The notes: generated by a model not told the origin, from the letters alone. Counted from the first letter of the stretch, positions 47,201-60,069 are shown. The stretch is DNA of 64,000 bases from Calamus simplicifolius (GCA_900491605.1 UESW01004566.1:501584-565583), one strand, 5' to 3'. Numbers and translations are program-made.

Positions 47201-50200
47201 TGTACTAGAGGCAATTCACTCTTATAGTTGATTGTGTTAGAAAAAGACAACAGATATCAATTGGATATATATACGGTAGGCAATCAAATAAGCTTTATCC
47301 TAACTTATATCCATATTTCACATTAAAAAAATTGAGTAAATATTTGTCTGACATATCAAAATCCAAAGAAAATCATATAAAAAAAATCTCCTCAAATTTG
47401 CATACTGATATGATAACAGTATGCACCATCATCTTGAGTCTTCATAGTAAGGATTGATGCCGTACCATTCCTGGGGGAAAACCACTGCCATCTTTGGTAC
47501 TGATTTTTCAATCCTTACTTCATGTGAGGTTAGGAGTTGTATCTTTAGTAGGAAATGTTGAAATAAGTTCTAGTTTTTGATTATTAGGTTCAAGAATGCT
47601 TGCGATCATTATTATTGTATTTATGCTATCATTGGCACACATGATGAAATAGAAATATAGATAGAAGGGGAATCAAAGATAAGTAATCAGAATTGCCGTG
47701 CCTTTTCCATCTTTTGGGAACAAAACAAAGGATTGTGTGGAAAATGAATGATAATTTCATCTACTATTTCCATTTAGCAAATTATATTTTTAAAATATAA
47801 TATTTTTTTATTAACCTGTTGGATATATCCTTGACTAAGGAATGGAATCAAAATTTAAAGTAATGACTCTTTTAATTGTTTTGGAGGCCTTCATTGTTTT
47901 ATATATTATACAAATTGGGCTTTTAAGTGTCAGCAATTATAAGGTTATAATGGTTGTTATCTTACATTGTCACTTTTCATCCTAGTAATATGATATTTTT
48001 TTAGATCAAATGTTAATTAAATTATTAATTTTCATTTTATACCATGAATGTTGTTAAATTATTTATATCAATTATGTCATTTATTCCCATTTTGTACGAC
48101 AAATGTTAGCAATTAATTCATGCCAGAAATATCATCCATTCCCATTCTTATGACAATAATTATTCTTCCCATTTAAGAATGGAATCACAATTCCTTAATT
48201 TGAGAGAATGGTGATTCTAAAGCAGTTGTCATTTGTTACTTGTTGCTCAAATCAAACATTGGAATGGTGGTGCTGAAGTTGGAATTCCCAGTCCATTCCA
48301 TGCAACAGATTTGGCTGATATCTATATAAGGCTGAGGCCATTATGGAAGTTTGGTATAAAATTATCTTGCACAGCCTAACTCATTTTATACAGATGGCTA
48401 TTTATACCCATTTTTTCCTCATTTCTTCTTTTTTTTGATGTGAGAAATTATGTTAAAATTAGACTTTTATGAATTTTGACAAGCTTTTCAATGATTTGTT
48501 TAAAATATAATTAAAGTTAAGTACATGTACATATTACATAGGTTTGGCCATCTAAAAGCTCAAATATCATAGGCATTTAGATTGCCATATGTTTGATCGT
48601 CATTAAACACTAAAATAATGCATTGTACTCTAAACATGAATATTTATATTATGCATATGCATGCGTGCGTGCATGTGTATGTGTGTGTGTCTACATGTAT
48701 GTGTGTGTGTTTGCGCGCGCGTGTATGTGCGTGTAATGGATTGTCTAGGTACAAAATGATTGAAAACTTGGTTAACTTAGATAGACTCTAGAATCTATTT
48801 GTCAATATAAAACTTTTAAGTCAGCAAATTTGACCCCTTCCTTGCACCAAGTAGCCATCTATTTATAATCTTATGTTTCAAAGTTTGCATCATAGGTCTA
48901 TGGAGGTGCTGCTTAGTTCTTATTTGATATTTTAAGATAGTGCTGGAAAATATTTTTTGTTGACCAAATTTTATGTGTTTACGGATAGAAATTTTCCCAT
49001 CCTGAGAGTCTTTAGGGTTGAGCAAGGTGAGGAACTATGGGGTTTTGAAGTTGAGGCTTTGGAAAAATTGTTGATATTCTAAATCCGATATGTTTCATTG
49101 TGTTTTGTAGATTTGTTTGTCGTCCATATATTGTTCATGATGACATGTCATATCCAACATTGCCTTTATCTGGCTTCACTTTGTTGTCATCTAACCCTTT
49201 TTTCTATAATGTAATGCTTGCATGGTGAGCTGAGGCACCCTACTTTTTAAAATGGTAGGAACCTTAAGACATGGAAGAGGCAAAGATCATTGATAAAGCT
49301 GAACCGGTTTTTTATGGAGATACTGCAAATGTTGTAATCCTAGTTGTAGGTAATTATTGCTATGATGTGAATAAAGTGGCTTGCCTCTTCTGTTTTTGCT
49401 GCTTTACCAAAATATGCATATGCACAAATTACTGTTGACGATACCCTGAATCCTGTTACTGTGTCCACACCGGCTGGATGAAATCAAGTAGTTTCATATA
49501 TAATGAGATTTTTTTCCACATGCCTGAAAGATTTACTGAGTTTATTTATTGGCCAAGCAGATTGCTATCATTATGATTCAATCAAATAGGTCTTTATGGT
49601 TACAACTGAATGATTCTTGTTGCAGAAAAGGAAAATTTATGCCTCTATGGATTTCCCAATGAGCACTGGGAAGTTAATTTGCCTGCAGAAGAGGTGCCTC
49701 CAGAGTTCCCAGAACCTGCATTGGGCATTAACTTTGCAAGAGATGGAATGCTAGAGAAAGATTGGCTATCTTTGGTTGCTCTACACAGTGATGCATGGTT
49801 ACTTTCTGTTGCATTTTATTTTGGTGCTAGATTTGGATTTGATAAAGCTGACAGGTGATTAATAAAATCAAGCTTCCCCAGAGAGATTTATAGTAATGAC
49901 TTTTCATTTAAATATCTCTTCTTATCATTTTTGTATGTCCATTAGATTTTTTTTATGTTTATTTGCCTTCATTTTCCTTTTATGCTTCTCTAGCTGTCAG
50001 ATGCTTAAAAATTGAATACAAGTTGAATAATTTCATCTGTGTGTTGCCTGCATGTTGTACGCTCTTGGAACTTATGACCTTTTCTTAGTTTTTATTTTTT
50101 TAATGTTCCATTTATATCAATTTTGCATCATATTACAACAGCTTGCAAATTGCACATCAGATTTCAGTTCCTTAATATTGGTGCTGATTTTGTCCAAAAC

Positions 50201-53200
50201 TATTCTCCATCCATGAATTCTGTGCTATAATAATATCAACATGGCTTGTGTAATAGTATCATTCCGTACAAGGGGTCAAGGTAGATAGAATTGAAGTTTC
50301 CCAGGGCATCTTTTGAGGAGGCTCTGCAAGTAGACTACTGGCAAGGAAGGAAACCTGCAGAAAGAAACAAATGTGAAAAATGAATATTTGCAGCTATTTG
50401 GTTGCTTAATTCCCTCTTAGATTAGAGTCGATGCTTGTCTGAGGCTCCTATTATGATAAGAAAGTTTCTCAGCTGCCTGACTGGGAGTATTATAAATGAG
50501 CGCTACCTTTAGCATGTACTGACCCCCCATGCCTGCCACGCACAAAGTTCACTCTTTTAATAATTAAATATTTTTTTATAATCAAGATCGTTCTGGAGTA
50601 TACTTTGGGGGGAGGGGTTTTCGCTGTGGTTTTTCATTAGTTTATCACATGTACCAATCATGGTTAACTTTCTGTAGCAATATTAGAGCTTTTTTTTTTA
50701 AAAAAAAAACCACTGTTGCAGATTTAATTGGATCAAATGATGAAAAAGGTATGTGTTGTTTTGTTAAAGTTTTGGCTCAAAGATAATGTTTTTTCTTTTT
50801 TGGCCGAAACATGCTAGAAAATCGGATAATGTAGGTCTTCAAGAAAAATACTTGCTTTGCACAGTTCAATGTAATGGTAAAAATGTCTATGATTTTTTGT
50901 TATTCCTTGCCATCAACTTATAGCAGCAAAATACTTGCCTGCAGCTTTTCTTAAATACACTGCATTTATACAAGATGGCAATATGAATTTAATCTATGTT
51001 TGTAATTTATTTATTTGTTTAATAGGTATGGTTCATTTGTCAACGGCAAGCTACGCTTAGACTTCTTAGTCTTGTTTATATTATATGTTTTGCAGTCCTC
51101 AATGATTTGGTAGCTGGTAATCTATTATAGCACGTTGGTGTGGTTCTTATTCTGGTATACAGGCCTAGATGTCTGATTTTCATGGAATACAGATAGAGGC
51201 ATGTGCATGTGCCTGCTTGTTTATGTGAAGTGTGAGTAGGAAGTCTGCAGATATGGTATTTAAGGAGAAAATTAATGAGCATAATTAATGGCTGGAAAAC
51301 TCTTTCTTGCTTGAGATTGATATGCTAATAAACTCAATTCAAGTAGTGCTTGCAATTTTTGAAAGTTCAATTTATGCATTACATGCATGCAGTTTTTTTG
51401 ATGCACATTAATTATATTTGCATGTTACATAAATAGAATATTTCCTATAAATGTTGAGGAGTCAGTGGTATCGATGATGTCTCAGTGTTCTGTGATCAGT
51501 TCATGCTCAGAGATTCAAGAAAGTTTGCATGATTAAGGCACTTATTGTTGGATAATGATAATAGTTAGGCACTAAAATGGGGCCGAGTAGGTTTCTCTTT
51601 TGATTTGCAGAGAAGAGAATGTTAAAATTAATGCATCATTTGTGGTAATGAGAAGAAGAGTTGTGCTGGAATTGCATAGGTTATATGAATATTAGACGTT
51701 CCTCCAAACTTATAGAATAGAGCACTGACTGAGACGGTACATGCATGTGCTTAGGGGAGTGGTGAGGGGCTTATGAAGCATGGTTGTGCAACCTTTCTTA
51801 AAAATCAGCAACGTGGAGGGGAAGAATGGAGATCTAATGGAATTTTAAAGCACGAATAAAGGCTCTGGTGAAGTATTGAACTTGATTGTTGATAAGACTA
51901 AATGATTTGTTGATTACATATAAATAGGATCAAATGCTCCCTTTGAAACTAGGATATGAAATTTTGTTGGATATCCTTTCTTTATCATTGTTTCTTAAAG
52001 CTTATTTGGTCAGAGCTTGGAATAGTATGTGGTCCATCAACTAAGTTGGACTTGTTGACAAATTATCAAAAACAGAAAGTACAATGTGATTATATGAGAA
52101 AATAACAACATAACAAGTGAATTCTTTTGGAACATACTGTCATAAAAACTAGACAAAAGTGTTGTACTGGCCTGTGAAATTTAAGGCATATGACATTTTG
52201 TTTCACTGCTCACTTTGTTGTTTCTAAATGTGATAATTTCTGCATATAGGTATGCATGATTTCCTTTTTATTTCTATTTCTCTAGAGTGATCTCATCTTA
52301 TCGTGTCCCAGTTTTCTGGTGCAGGAAATTTCAACCTTTACTTTTATGGCAATCCAGTAAATTTCAATTGTGTTAATGATGCAGGAAGCGCCTCTTTGGC
52401 TTGATTAATGAACTGCCTACTATATTTGAAGTTGTGAATGGGAAGAACAAAGTGAGAACATCGGATACCAATCACAGTAGTCATAAATCAAAGTCAAACT
52501 CCAAAGTGGTAAAGAAGTTTTTGATCCTCCTCTCGATGGTTTGATTGAACTTTGCAATGGGTGTTTCATGCATATCACCACTGTCTCCTTAAATATGGAA
52601 AGATCAGGTTCTCTGAGCCAAAGGTTCAACCGGTTATATGGTTGTAGAATGACATAATTTTTTGTACCCTAAAATGGCATACCTCCTTTCATAAGATTCA
52701 TCATCATTCAGTTTACACATATCTTTTACACATATTAGAAATTGACTTCATACAAATTTTTAACCATGGGAAAACATCGATTGATTTTTGTTCATGTATG
52801 TGTATTTGTATTAATGTCCTTGCTTGTTAAATTTCCTTGTGATAATTTGTGGGAAGGTTGGGAGTAATCACATTTTCTCCATGTAGAAATAAATGGGCAT
52901 GAAAAAAAAGATCTTTTACATTCGCACTGTTATCATACAGGCTAATTAATGTAACTACATGAGATGGTAGTCTTGATTATACTTTTTTGCAGTATCCCTT
53001 ATTGTGAATGAAGGCTTACAGCACGCATATGCCATTTTTTTTGAATATTATATGAGACATACGGCCTTCATTTGATCTTGATGGGGTGTCGATCCACTTG
53101 TAGGCTCATTATCTCTGTGAAGGATGGAGAATTGCTACTTCATCCGACATGTCATTCACTTGCATTGCTCTAGGATTGCTTGCAGTCAAATGATTACCTT

Positions 53201-53517
53201 CCACTGTTGTCTTTTTGATCACCTCTGCCTTATGTTGTCTGACAATAAAGCAGCGCCCATCGGAGTCCCAGGCCAAGTATGCAAAGGGGCAGCCAAAGGA
53301 AGAAGATGGTCTCGATGAGGAAGGTGAAGAGGAGCGTGAAGAGACCTTGTGTGGCGCATGTGGGGACAACTATGCATCCGACGAGTTCTGGATCTGCTGT
53401 GACATATGTGAGAAGTGGTTTCATGGCACATGCGTTAACATCACCCCAGCTAGAGCTGAGCACATCAGGCAGTACAAGTGCCCATCATGCAACAACAAGA
53501 GAGCTCGCCCCTCCTGA
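44208..53517 (+). CDS. Alfin-like PHD-finger protein, 5 exons
   Basis: Exons: 44208-44307, 44425-44457, 49626-49854, 52385-52508, 53272-53517. All junctions are GT-AG and keep frame, giving 243 residues, normal for the family. The N-terminal Alfin domain runs from residue 7 (YNPRTVEEVFQDFKGRR) through LCLYGFPNEHWEVNLPAEEV and FYFGARFGFDKADRKRLF to about residue 135. A variable, Ser/Lys-rich then acidic linker follows. The C-terminal PHD finger has its C4-H-C3 zinc ligands at Cys189, 192, 205, 208, His213, Cys216, 232 and 235. Alfin-like proteins are nuclear and bind H3K4me2/3; some act with Polycomb factors in seed gene silencing or in stress responses. Intron 2 is 5.2 kb and holds an RTE-LINE remnant. 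Which paralogue this is cannot be told from here. Confidence 0.96.
45975..46275 (+). mobile_element. RTE-type LINE 3' remnant in Alfin-like intron 2
   Basis: Fragments such as LKWFEHLQRKSRDVLVQRS, LIYVE and KRGRGKLKITLEEVI match the conserved C-terminal end of plant RTE LINE ORF2. They are followed by GTAGCCGACCTC, TTTAGTTTGGGATGAAGGC and a TTGTTGTTG tail, the usual RTE 3' end. It is heavily truncated and has stops. Confidence 0.75.
48655..48735. repeat. (TG)n / (GC)n microsatellite in Alfin-like intron 2
   Basis: Alternating TG, CATG and GCGCGC words over about 80 bases; purine-pyrimidine alternation typical of potential Z-DNA. Confidence 0.88.
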
Positions 53518-53895
53518 GGTTTGGTACAAGATTCTCTTTTCATTTCGCTGGCCTCTGCTCCCGAAGTTGAATTTTCTGTCTAATTTATAGGAAAGGGGAG
53601 GTTCAACCTGTTAACTCTCGTAAGAACCCTATTGTTTAATGCTTGTACAATCTAACATTTGGAACACTTATGCTGGATGTGGATCTTATCTATTTTCAGC
53701 TGTAATCATATCTAGTTGCCTTTTGTGGGTAGCATCATTCTCCTGCAATTAGTGAATGTTGTTGGCTTTTGTTGATTCCTCTGATGAGATTTTTCTTGAG
53801 TCTCATAGTTTTGTGCTCCGAACGGTTTCAGGTCCAATTCTCTTACCATCTGAGGTCCATATAGCAATGTTTTATATGGTTTTTTCCATTCATAA

Positions 53896-53901
53896 ATAAA
53901 G
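53896..53901 (+). terminator. Poly(A) signal of the Alfin-like gene
   Basis: AATAAA 379 bases after the stop codon, in a T-rich 3' UTR. The cleavage site is not determined. Confidence 0.55.
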
Positions 53902-56229
53902 ATTGAATAAGCAAGTTTCATTTGTGATGAATTGGTGTTGCCATGCAGGATTTGGGTGTTATATTCCATGTAAATAATTTTATGACTTTGATCGCAGGAT
54001 ATCATTAGGAAAAGGAGATTTGACGATGAATCTTTCACTGCAGTCCAACTCATCGTCCAATTGATATCTGCCCTTCCCACCTGAGTCTAATTGATGGCAT
54101 CGATTGCTTAAATGTTGCATCTCCCATGAATTTGCTGCCTGTTCTTATTGCCATTAATTTTTTCTAATAGCTCCCTGTGCGGATAATAGGCCTACTTGAG
54201 TTTGATTGAACTACTTTTGATAACACAGATTAATTAGATGTTGATGCGATGCTATGATGCAATTCTGGACATGTACGTTTATTTGGTTCAATGCTGGATC
54301 ATATTTGCTTGCTAAGACAAGAAAAACAGGACAGAATAAAGAAACAGAACAGCAACAAAAGATCAAGAGTTACTCCTATCCAGACCTCGGCTCCTTTGAT
54401 GGCCATGACTAAAAGTCCTAAGGGCAGTGTCACAAACATGGTTGGCCATTCGAGTCACAACCCCACTTGCAATTAGATTGGATATATATCTTTAGATTGG
54501 AAAAAGACTGAAGCATTGATTTCTTCCATTTCTTCCCTGGGACATTCAATTCTTTCATCCATCACGCCGACTGTGCCCACTTTCATTTCCTTGTTTTGAG
54601 TCCCTTCGCCCATCCCAAAATCATTTGGTCCAGCAATGTAGCCAGTACTGTGAGCCAGACCATGATGAAGTAGTTTGAAGGCGAAAGGATTACTTTTGAT
54701 CCAAACATAGAATTTAGGAAAGTATAGATTGTCACCCATCTTCATCCGTAGAACAGACACCACTTCTCCTATTATAATACCATGCTTAGTGCTGCCTTTT
54801 ATCTTTGCCAATAGTGTATGAACAGAAAAGATGACTTCAAAATAGCAACATGAACAACAGATCGCATGCCCAAGAAAGTCCCATGGAGGAGGGGCTACCT
54901 TTGATGTGTGTTGTCAACAAAGTGGACTAAGGGGATGGCGAAAGATTTTTTTAATCAGACTTTTTTTTTTTCAGGGTGGAGTAGAGGTAGTGAGGCTGGA
55001 TGTGATGTTAGGTGCAATGCCGAATAGAGTCAGAAGGAATCAGAAACATCATCATGGAACTAGCGACGGTGATGGATGAATCCCTGTAGCCTAACAAGAA
55101 TCAGGGGATATTTGGCAAAGACGAGGAATGGTAACAAAGTACGGTAAAAGTGACATACATTCTAGTAACCAAAGGTGACCTTTTCTTTTTTATCATAAAA
55201 CAGGCGCAAAAACTCCACTGACTTCATTAGTAATCCAAGATATTAAGTAATCGTTTTTTTGCATAAAACGATGTTGCATTTGGTCTCGATATAATTACTG
55301 CACATAAATTGTAATCGTGACTAAAATAATCTTTTGATATCGAACAAAATGGTTGCAACTCAACCTCCTAGTTTGGTCACGACATGCAAGCTGCTTTATT
55401 ATGTACAGATTTCTTTACGCAAGCGAACTAAATAATGAAAAGATTTGTTTTAAGTAATTAGACTCGTCAGCACTCAAGCATGCACAAAGAACAAAGTCGC
55501 CATTAAAGGGCATAGTCAACGATAATGGCTCGGAAAACCAAAAAAATCACGAGTTAAACATAAACATACCCTGCTAATTTAGCGCATATCGTTGACTTGA
55601 TAACTAGGAAAATTTCACAGGTGACTCTGGTATTATGAATCAATTGAAAAATGATTGATAAATGACTAGTTTTATCCTGTACTGATCAGTGTACTCTTGA
55701 TACAAGTAGCGTGCATTTATTAAGATGTTTTTAGTTGCAATGAGCTTATTATGGTTCAAAGTCTAAGAATATAAAATCGTAAGAAGGATGAAACTTAAGC
55801 GTAATTCCTTAGGCATTTGGCATCAAGCTCTTTGTTTAGCAAGCGACGCATGTTGAGAAGGTGGGAAAAACAAATGTGGATCAGATGTTGCTATACGACT
55901 TTTGAGGCACACTGTCCGTAAGGTAGTATTTGTCCTTGCTATCAAGAGTTTGTTGCCAGGTTGATGACAAATTCTGAAGAGAAATCTTAGACACCAATTC
56001 TAAGATTTCTCTTCAGAATTTCTCTAAAACTGGGTTTGAATTAAAATTGAATCAAAAATAATGAAAAGGCAAGCATAGAACTCCATTTTACTTTTTGGTA
56101 CACGTTCCTCAAAATCTATTTCCTTACCAGTTTTGTAAACTTTTCAGGGAGCAGTACAAAACAAACACGTACGACTCTCAACTTTTCATTTTAATATTAC
56201 AATCTATCTTTCAAATATGGACAACCATC
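53902..56229. other. Intergenic DNA
   Basis: No recognised gene. A 112-codon open frame on the minus strand (54473-54811) matches no family I know and has no supporting features. A perfect 22-base inverted repeat is at 55970-56020. Confidence 0.55.
55970..56020. repeat. Perfect 22-bp inverted repeat with 7-base loop
   Basis: The arm 55970-55991 (AATTCTGAAGAG...) is exactly complementary to 55999-56020; the loop is CACCAAT. It could form a stable hairpin in RNA or a cruciform in DNA. No flanking duplication or gene association is seen. Confidence 0.93.
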
Positions 56230-56234
56230 GTAAT

Positions 56235-57334
56235 TGATATGGACAAATCATTCGTATTGAGCGACGGTCATGCTGAGGTTTATCGTGAGCTTCCAAGTGG
56301 GATGAAGGGGTCATCTCCCTTCTTCAGAACCCTGCAAGAAGTCCCCGGCCGGTGCTCCCGGCGAGGACCCTCCGACGCTCAAGTTAGTAAACTTGTCGCT
56401 CAGTTCTGTAGTAATAAGATAAGAGTTGAGATAGAGAGCGATAGATAGGGAGAGAGAAAGAGAGATCCCTTGCATTGAGCTCGGGTTCTTCTCTTATACC
56501 CGTCTGGGGGTCCCGTTTACCTCGTTCCGTTGGAACCATCGAATCTTTCTTGTTGAGATAAGTTTCTTTGAATGACGAGTAGTTAAGTCGTTGCTGGATA
56601 AGGGCCGCTTGTAGCGGTAACTGCCGATCATGGTGGCACTTGCCCGTGATTTCAGTGAGCGAGATACACAGCAATAGACCTCGAATCTCGGGATCCATTG
56701 TCTGAGGCGAGTCATTGTGTATGCGAAAAAGGCACCAAGTTAGGACCGAAGCCGTCGCTGGAAGCCAGAGCCAGAGGCCGTCGCTGGAGGCCGAAGCTAA
56801 AGGCCGTCGCTGGAGGCCGGAGCCGGAGGCCGTCGCTGGAGGCTAGAGCCAAAGGCCGTCGCTAGAGGCCAGCGCTGGAGGTCGTCGCTGAAGGCCGGAG
56901 CCAAAGGCCGTCACTGGAGGCCAGAGCCGGAGGCCGTCGCTGGAGGCCGGAGCCAAAGGCCGTCGCTGGAGGCCGGCGCTAGAGGCCGGAGCCAAAGGCC
57001 GGAGCCAAAGTTCCTTTTCTGAGTTTTGCTATCGCATCATTATCTTCGAAAATCATGCAAAAGATAATACCACCCAGAGGAGACGGTCACCAACGCCGTG
57101 GTCGAAGTGGGCCGCCGTCGACGCTGAGACCGGCACCAAGGTTGAGGTGAGCCGCTGCTAAGATGAGCCCAAGGCCGAGAAGAGCGGAGTGCACCGGACC
57201 GTGTGACATTGAGTTCGTGATCCCTCCATCTCGTGGGTCATGTGGTTTGATCAGCCAAAGGGACATCAGAGGACAAAGCAAGGCTCCGTCAGTTTCCTTC
57301 ATGGTTCTCTAACAGCGTTGGATCAGCCACATCA
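56235..57334 (-). repeat. 3' LTR of the LARD-like element
   Basis: TGATATGG to CCACATCA, collinear with 60070-61126. It contains a tandem array at 56741-57012 of units such as GGCCGTCGCTGGAGGCC. It differs from the other LTR by substitutions and by number of array units. Confidence 0.9.
56741..57012. repeat. GGAGGCC tandem array within the 3' LTR
   Basis: Units of about 21-27 bases: GGCCGTCGCTGGAGGCCGG then AGCCAAA or AGCCGGA. About eleven units are visible. The 5' LTR copy at 60581-60792 has fewer. Confidence 0.9.
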
Positions 57335-57352
57335 GATGCCCCCTCGCCCCTG
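57335..57352 (-). promoter_or_regulatory. Polypurine tract of the LARD-like element
   Basis: On the minus strand, GGGGCGAGGGGGCATC ends immediately before the 3' LTR. Confidence 0.6.
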
Positions 57353-58139
57353 AGATGAAGCGGGCCCACCCCAGCAAGGCGAAAGGGGCGTTACCTCACA
57401 AGTGGCTGATCCCCACCTGACTTTGAGTCTTCAACTTTTGATATGATGTTTGGATGTGGGTCCCCGTCCACATGCCATGGAGGCAGAGAGCCAGTGAGGC
57501 CGCAATGATGCTCCTGAGGCAGAGGGAGCCGTTGAGCCTTTTTTGTAGATGTTTGTCTTTGCATCGTGTTTGATGTCGACGTCGATTATAGGCTTGAGAG
57601 CTTGGGAGCGGATGCCCATCAACTGTGAGCTGGGGAGTCGGCTTCTCCCAGCTATGAGTTGTCTTGGGGCTTCTTGATGGTTGAAAGTAACCAGTTATAT
57701 GTTGCAAGTGTGTAATTTAAACAAAGGTATTACCCGATTGGCCGTTGGCCGCTGATACAGAGTTGAGGCCGTTGAGGCTGAAATGAAGTCGTTGAGGCTG
57801 TAACGAAGCCGCTGAGGCAAAGTTGAGGCCGTCGAGAGCCTTTTGAACCCTAGAGGATGACCCGAGAGTCGCTGGGATTCGACCATGCTCGGGAGCCTTT
57901 AACCCCGGAGGATGACCAGAGAGTTGAGAGTCGTCAAGTGCCTTTTCACCCCGGAGGGTGACCTGAGGGTGCTTGGACCAGGCTCAGGTGCCTTTTTCTT
58001 TAAAGAAATTGGTCTCCTGCAGAGTTGATGACCTGTCCCCTAGGGAACCGTGTTGATTGAATGCGGGGGGGGGGACCAGTGCTGAAATCCAAGGGCAGAT
58101 GGAATGGAATCCGCAGGAGGTCTTGGGCTTGGATTGCCG
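57335..58139. other. LARD-like interior, leftward part
   Basis: No gene. Smaller degenerate repeats are seen at 57745-57990: GAGGCCGTTGAGGC-like units, then CCCCGGAGGATGACC-like units that occur three times about 60-65 bases apart. Confidence 0.55.
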
Positions 58140-59520
58140 ACGCGAAGCTGGGCTTGAGTGTCGAGGGGAGACTCGGGCTTGAGTGTGCCGACACGGAGCC
58201 GGGCTTAGAGCGTCGACGTGGAGCCGGGCTTGAAGGTGCCGACGCGGAGCCGGGCTTGAAGGTACCGACGCGGAGCCGGCCTTGGAGGTGCCAACGCGGA
58301 GCCGGGCTTGGAGGTGCCGACGCGGAGCCGGGCTTGAATGTGCCAACGCGGAGCCGGGCTTGAATGTGCCGACGCGGAGCCGAGCTTGGAGTGCCGACGC
58401 GGAGCTGGGCTTGAGTGAGCCGACGCGGAGCCGGGCTTGAAGGTGCCGACGCGGAGCCGGTCTTAAATTGCCGGTGCGGAACCGATCTTTGATGCCGACG
58501 CGGAGCCGGTCTTTAGTGCCGACGCGGAGCCGGTCTTTAGTGCCGACGCGGAGCCGGGCTTGGAGGTGCCGACGCGGAGCTGGTCTTAAATTGCCGGTGC
58601 GGAACCGGTCTTTTTGTGCCGACGCGGAGCCGGTCAAGTTGCCGGTGTGGAACCGGTCTTTTTGTGCCGACGCAGAACCGGGCTTGAAGGTGCCGATGCG
58701 GAGCCGGGCTTGGAGGTGCCGACGCGGAGCTGATCTTAAATCGCCGGTGCGAAACCGATCTTTTTTTGCCGACGCGGAGCCGGTCTTAAGTTGCCGGTGC
58801 GGAACCGGTCTTTTTGTGCCGACGCGGAGCCGGGCTTGAATGTGCCGACATGAAGCCGGGCTTGAAGGTGCCGACACGGAGCCGGTCTTAAGTTGCCGGT
58901 GCGGAACCGGTCTTTTTGTGCTGACGCGGAGTCAATCTTAAGTTGCAAGTGCGGAACCGATCCTTTTGTGCCGACGCGGAGCCGGTCTTAAGTTGCCGGT
59001 GTGAAAACGGTCGTTTTGTGCCGACGCAGAGCCGGGCTTGAAGGTGCCGACGCGGAGCTGGGCTTGGAGGTGCCGACGCGGAGCCGGTCTTAAATTGCCG
59101 GTGCGGAACCGGTCTTTTTGTGCCGACGCGGAGCCGGGCTTGAATGTGCCAACGCAGAGCCAGGCTTGAGTGTGCCAACGCGGAGCCGAGCTTGAAGGTG
59201 CCGACGCGGAGCCGGGCTTGGAGGTGCCGACGCGGAGCCGGGCTTAAATTGCCGGTGTGGAACCAGTCTTTTTGTGCCGACGCGGAGCCGGTCTTAAGTT
59301 GCTGGTGCGGAACCGATCTTTTTTGTCAACGCGGAGCCGGTTTTAAGTTGTCGGTGCGGAACCGGTCTTTGATGCCGACGCGGAGGCGGTCTTTATTGCC
59401 GATACGGAGTCGGTCTTTGGTGCCGACGCGGAGCCGGTCTTTATTGCCGATACGGAGTCGATCTTTGGTCTTTTGAGACGCCAATGCGAGGTTGGTCTTG
59501 AATGCTAATGTAGAGTCGGT
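58140..59520. repeat. GC-rich minisatellite, GTGCCGACGCGGAGCCGG family
   Basis: Several dozen units over 1.4 kb. A core TGCCGACGCGGAGCCGG alternates with GGCTTGAAGG / GGCTTGGAGG spacers, or with a second unit TTGCCGGTGCGGAACCGG plus TCTTTTTG. Long open frames on both strands (for example 57984-58877 minus, 58468-58839 plus) arise because unit lengths are often multiples of three. I do not call them genes. Confidence 0.92.
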
Positions 59521-59609
59521 CTCCCCTGCATGACATTTTTAAGTATCAATGAATGAAATACTGTCTTAAGTGCAGCGTACTTAGCTCTTGCGGCACCCCT
59601 GTTTTCCTT

Positions 59610-59942
59610 CTACAGACTTGAGCGCTCCCGCTGGTGGTCTGCCCCTCGGGGAATCAAATTGGTTGAAGTGGAGGTACCGCTGCCCTTACTTGGGCCTCCC
59701 TCTATGTCGCCGTCCATAGGAGAGAAGGCTGTTTGGGCGGCGAGTGATGGCTCTCTGAGCTTTAAGTCGTTGGTGAGCTTGAGGATGGTGGACCTCTTGC
59801 TGGGAAGATTCCCGGCGGGATGAAGGATGGCTGGCCTGAGCAGCAAACCAAGAGCGAGCAGAAGCCTTTGCTCATTGTTGTATGGTCTTGAGATGTTGCT
59901 TCTGATGCTTCTGTTTAGCTCGCTGAAGGTGCCCCCCAGCAT
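59610..59942 (-). other. Open frame near the 5' LTR, possibly a gag leftover
   Basis: 110 codons on the minus strand, starting about 130 bases after the primer binding site (MLGGTFSELNRSIRSNISR). The position suits a gag start and the segment is less repetitive than its neighbours. No conserved domain or zinc knuckle is seen, so the assignment is a guess. Confidence 0.3.
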
Positions 59943-60045
59943 AAGTGGTGAAAGCTTTTTGGATTTTTTTTTTCATCACTACCTTTATGATCCACCATTT
60001 TGATTAAAGGGGGACGAGGATCTGAAAACTAGCATCGCTGATCTG

Positions 60046-60068
60046 CCGCCCCTACCTGGCGCGCCAAT
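60046..60068 (-). promoter_or_regulatory. Probable primer binding site of the LARD-like element
   Basis: The minus strand next to the 5' LTR reads TTGGCGCGCCAGGTAGGGG. It begins with TGG as required to pair with a tRNA CCA end. I cannot assign the tRNA with certainty. Confidence 0.6.
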
Positions 60069-60069
60069 C

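Noticed and set aside
54473..54811. A 112-codon minus-strand open frame downstream of the Alfin-like gene
   Set aside because: No recognisable family, no promoter or splice context; expected by chance at this length.
56235..57334. Segmental duplication of 56235-57334 and 60070-61126 as gene-related copies
   Set aside because: TG..CA ends, primer site, purine tract and a near-TSD explain the pair as LTRs.
57984..58877. A 297-codon open frame on the minus strand with Arg/Pro/Ser-rich repeats
   Set aside because: It lies wholly in the minisatellite. Both strands are open because unit lengths are often multiples of three, and the peptide is just the translated repeat. No start context, domain or conservation signal supports a gene.
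58140..59520. CRISPR-like array
   Set aside because: Units are directly abutting and variable, without unique spacers, in a plant nuclear genome.
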